Assembly: GCA_029934095.1 (NCBI GenBank)
Contig: JAOZMV010000070.1
Coordinates: 1-7,135, forward strand
Direction: 5' to 3'
DNA: 7,135 nucleotides
Source: Desulfuromusa sp.
Lineage (GTDB): Bacteria; Desulfobacterota; Desulfuromonadia; Desulfuromonadales; Geopsychrobacteraceae
Below the pieces are notes generated by a model. It saw only the letters and a list, made by a program, of their open reading frames with translations. It was not told where the DNA came from and did no database searches. Shown here piece by piece: positions 7,072 through 7,135 of the stretch; the first letter of the stretch is position 1, and each line of letters begins with the position of its first letter. The position numbers and the translations under genes are program-made.

Positions 7072-7109
7072 TAATCTAATCGTAGTTTTGTTTTATTTTT
7101 ATGGATCCA

Positions 7110-7115
7110 GGGGAG
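7110..7115 (+). promoter_or_regulatory. Strong ribosome binding site at the window end
   Basis: GGGGAG at 7110-7115 lies seven bases before a TTG at 7123. The ATG at 7101 lies upstream of this site, in another frame, and is preceded only by T-rich sequence, so the TTG is the better start. Confidence 0.6.
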
Positions 7116-7122
7116 ACAGAAT

Positions 7123-7135
7123 TTGAAAAAACTAT
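7123..7135 (+). CDS. Start of the next gene, possibly the PrsR response regulator (cut by the window edge)
   Basis: Only TTG AAA AAA CTA and one more base are visible, reading Met-Lys-Lys-Leu. A strong Shine-Dalgarno precedes it and it lies 51 bases after the kinase stop codon. In PEP-CTERM loci prsK is commonly followed by prsR, a sigma54-activating response regulator whose receiver domain often begins with a short basic-hydrophobic stretch such as this. Identity is inferred from context; four codons cannot prove it. Confidence 0.45.

Overview
The window reads as a chromosomal segment of a Gram-negative bacterium, most likely of the Desulfuromonadales/Geobacter-Pelobacter type (former Deltaproteobacteria). 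The grounds are the general character of the S15 and PNPase proteins, moderate GC content, and a PrsK-type kinase, a family known from Gram-negatives with an exosortase/PEP-CTERM system. The lineage is an inference from remembered protein families, not a search result. All genes lie on the + strand. I see no RNA gene, insertion sequence, CRISPR array or attachment site.

Positions 1-3480 are a housekeeping block. It holds rpsO (ribosomal protein S15, GTG start), a strong intrinsic terminator, a structured leader, pnp (polynucleotide phosphorylase), a second very strong terminator, dut (dUTPase) and a small DUF493/YbeD-like gene that overlaps the end of dut. The rpsO-pnp order is the classical RNA-metabolism pair. 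The pnp leader can fold into a long imperfect hairpin plus a second perfect hairpin next to the ribosome binding site, resembling in outline the RNase III/PNPase-autoregulated leader of enterobacteria. A weaker terminator-like hairpin closes the dut-DUF493 pair.

Positions 3481-3654 are a 174-base gap with no gene. It carries a good sigma70-type promoter candidate and two inverted repeats that could be operators.

Positions 3655-7135 form an envelope/exopolysaccharide block. It holds a UDP-glucose 6-dehydrogenase (supplies UDP-glucuronate for polysaccharide), then 18 bases later a polytopic membrane histidine kinase of the PrsK type (PEP-CTERM/exosortase-associated), then the first codons of another gene with a strong ribosome binding site and a TTG start, whose position and first residues suit the partner response regulator PrsR. 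The likely theme is precursor synthesis plus the two-component system that controls PEP-CTERM proteins and the associated exopolysaccharide. The exosortase genes themselves are not in the window.
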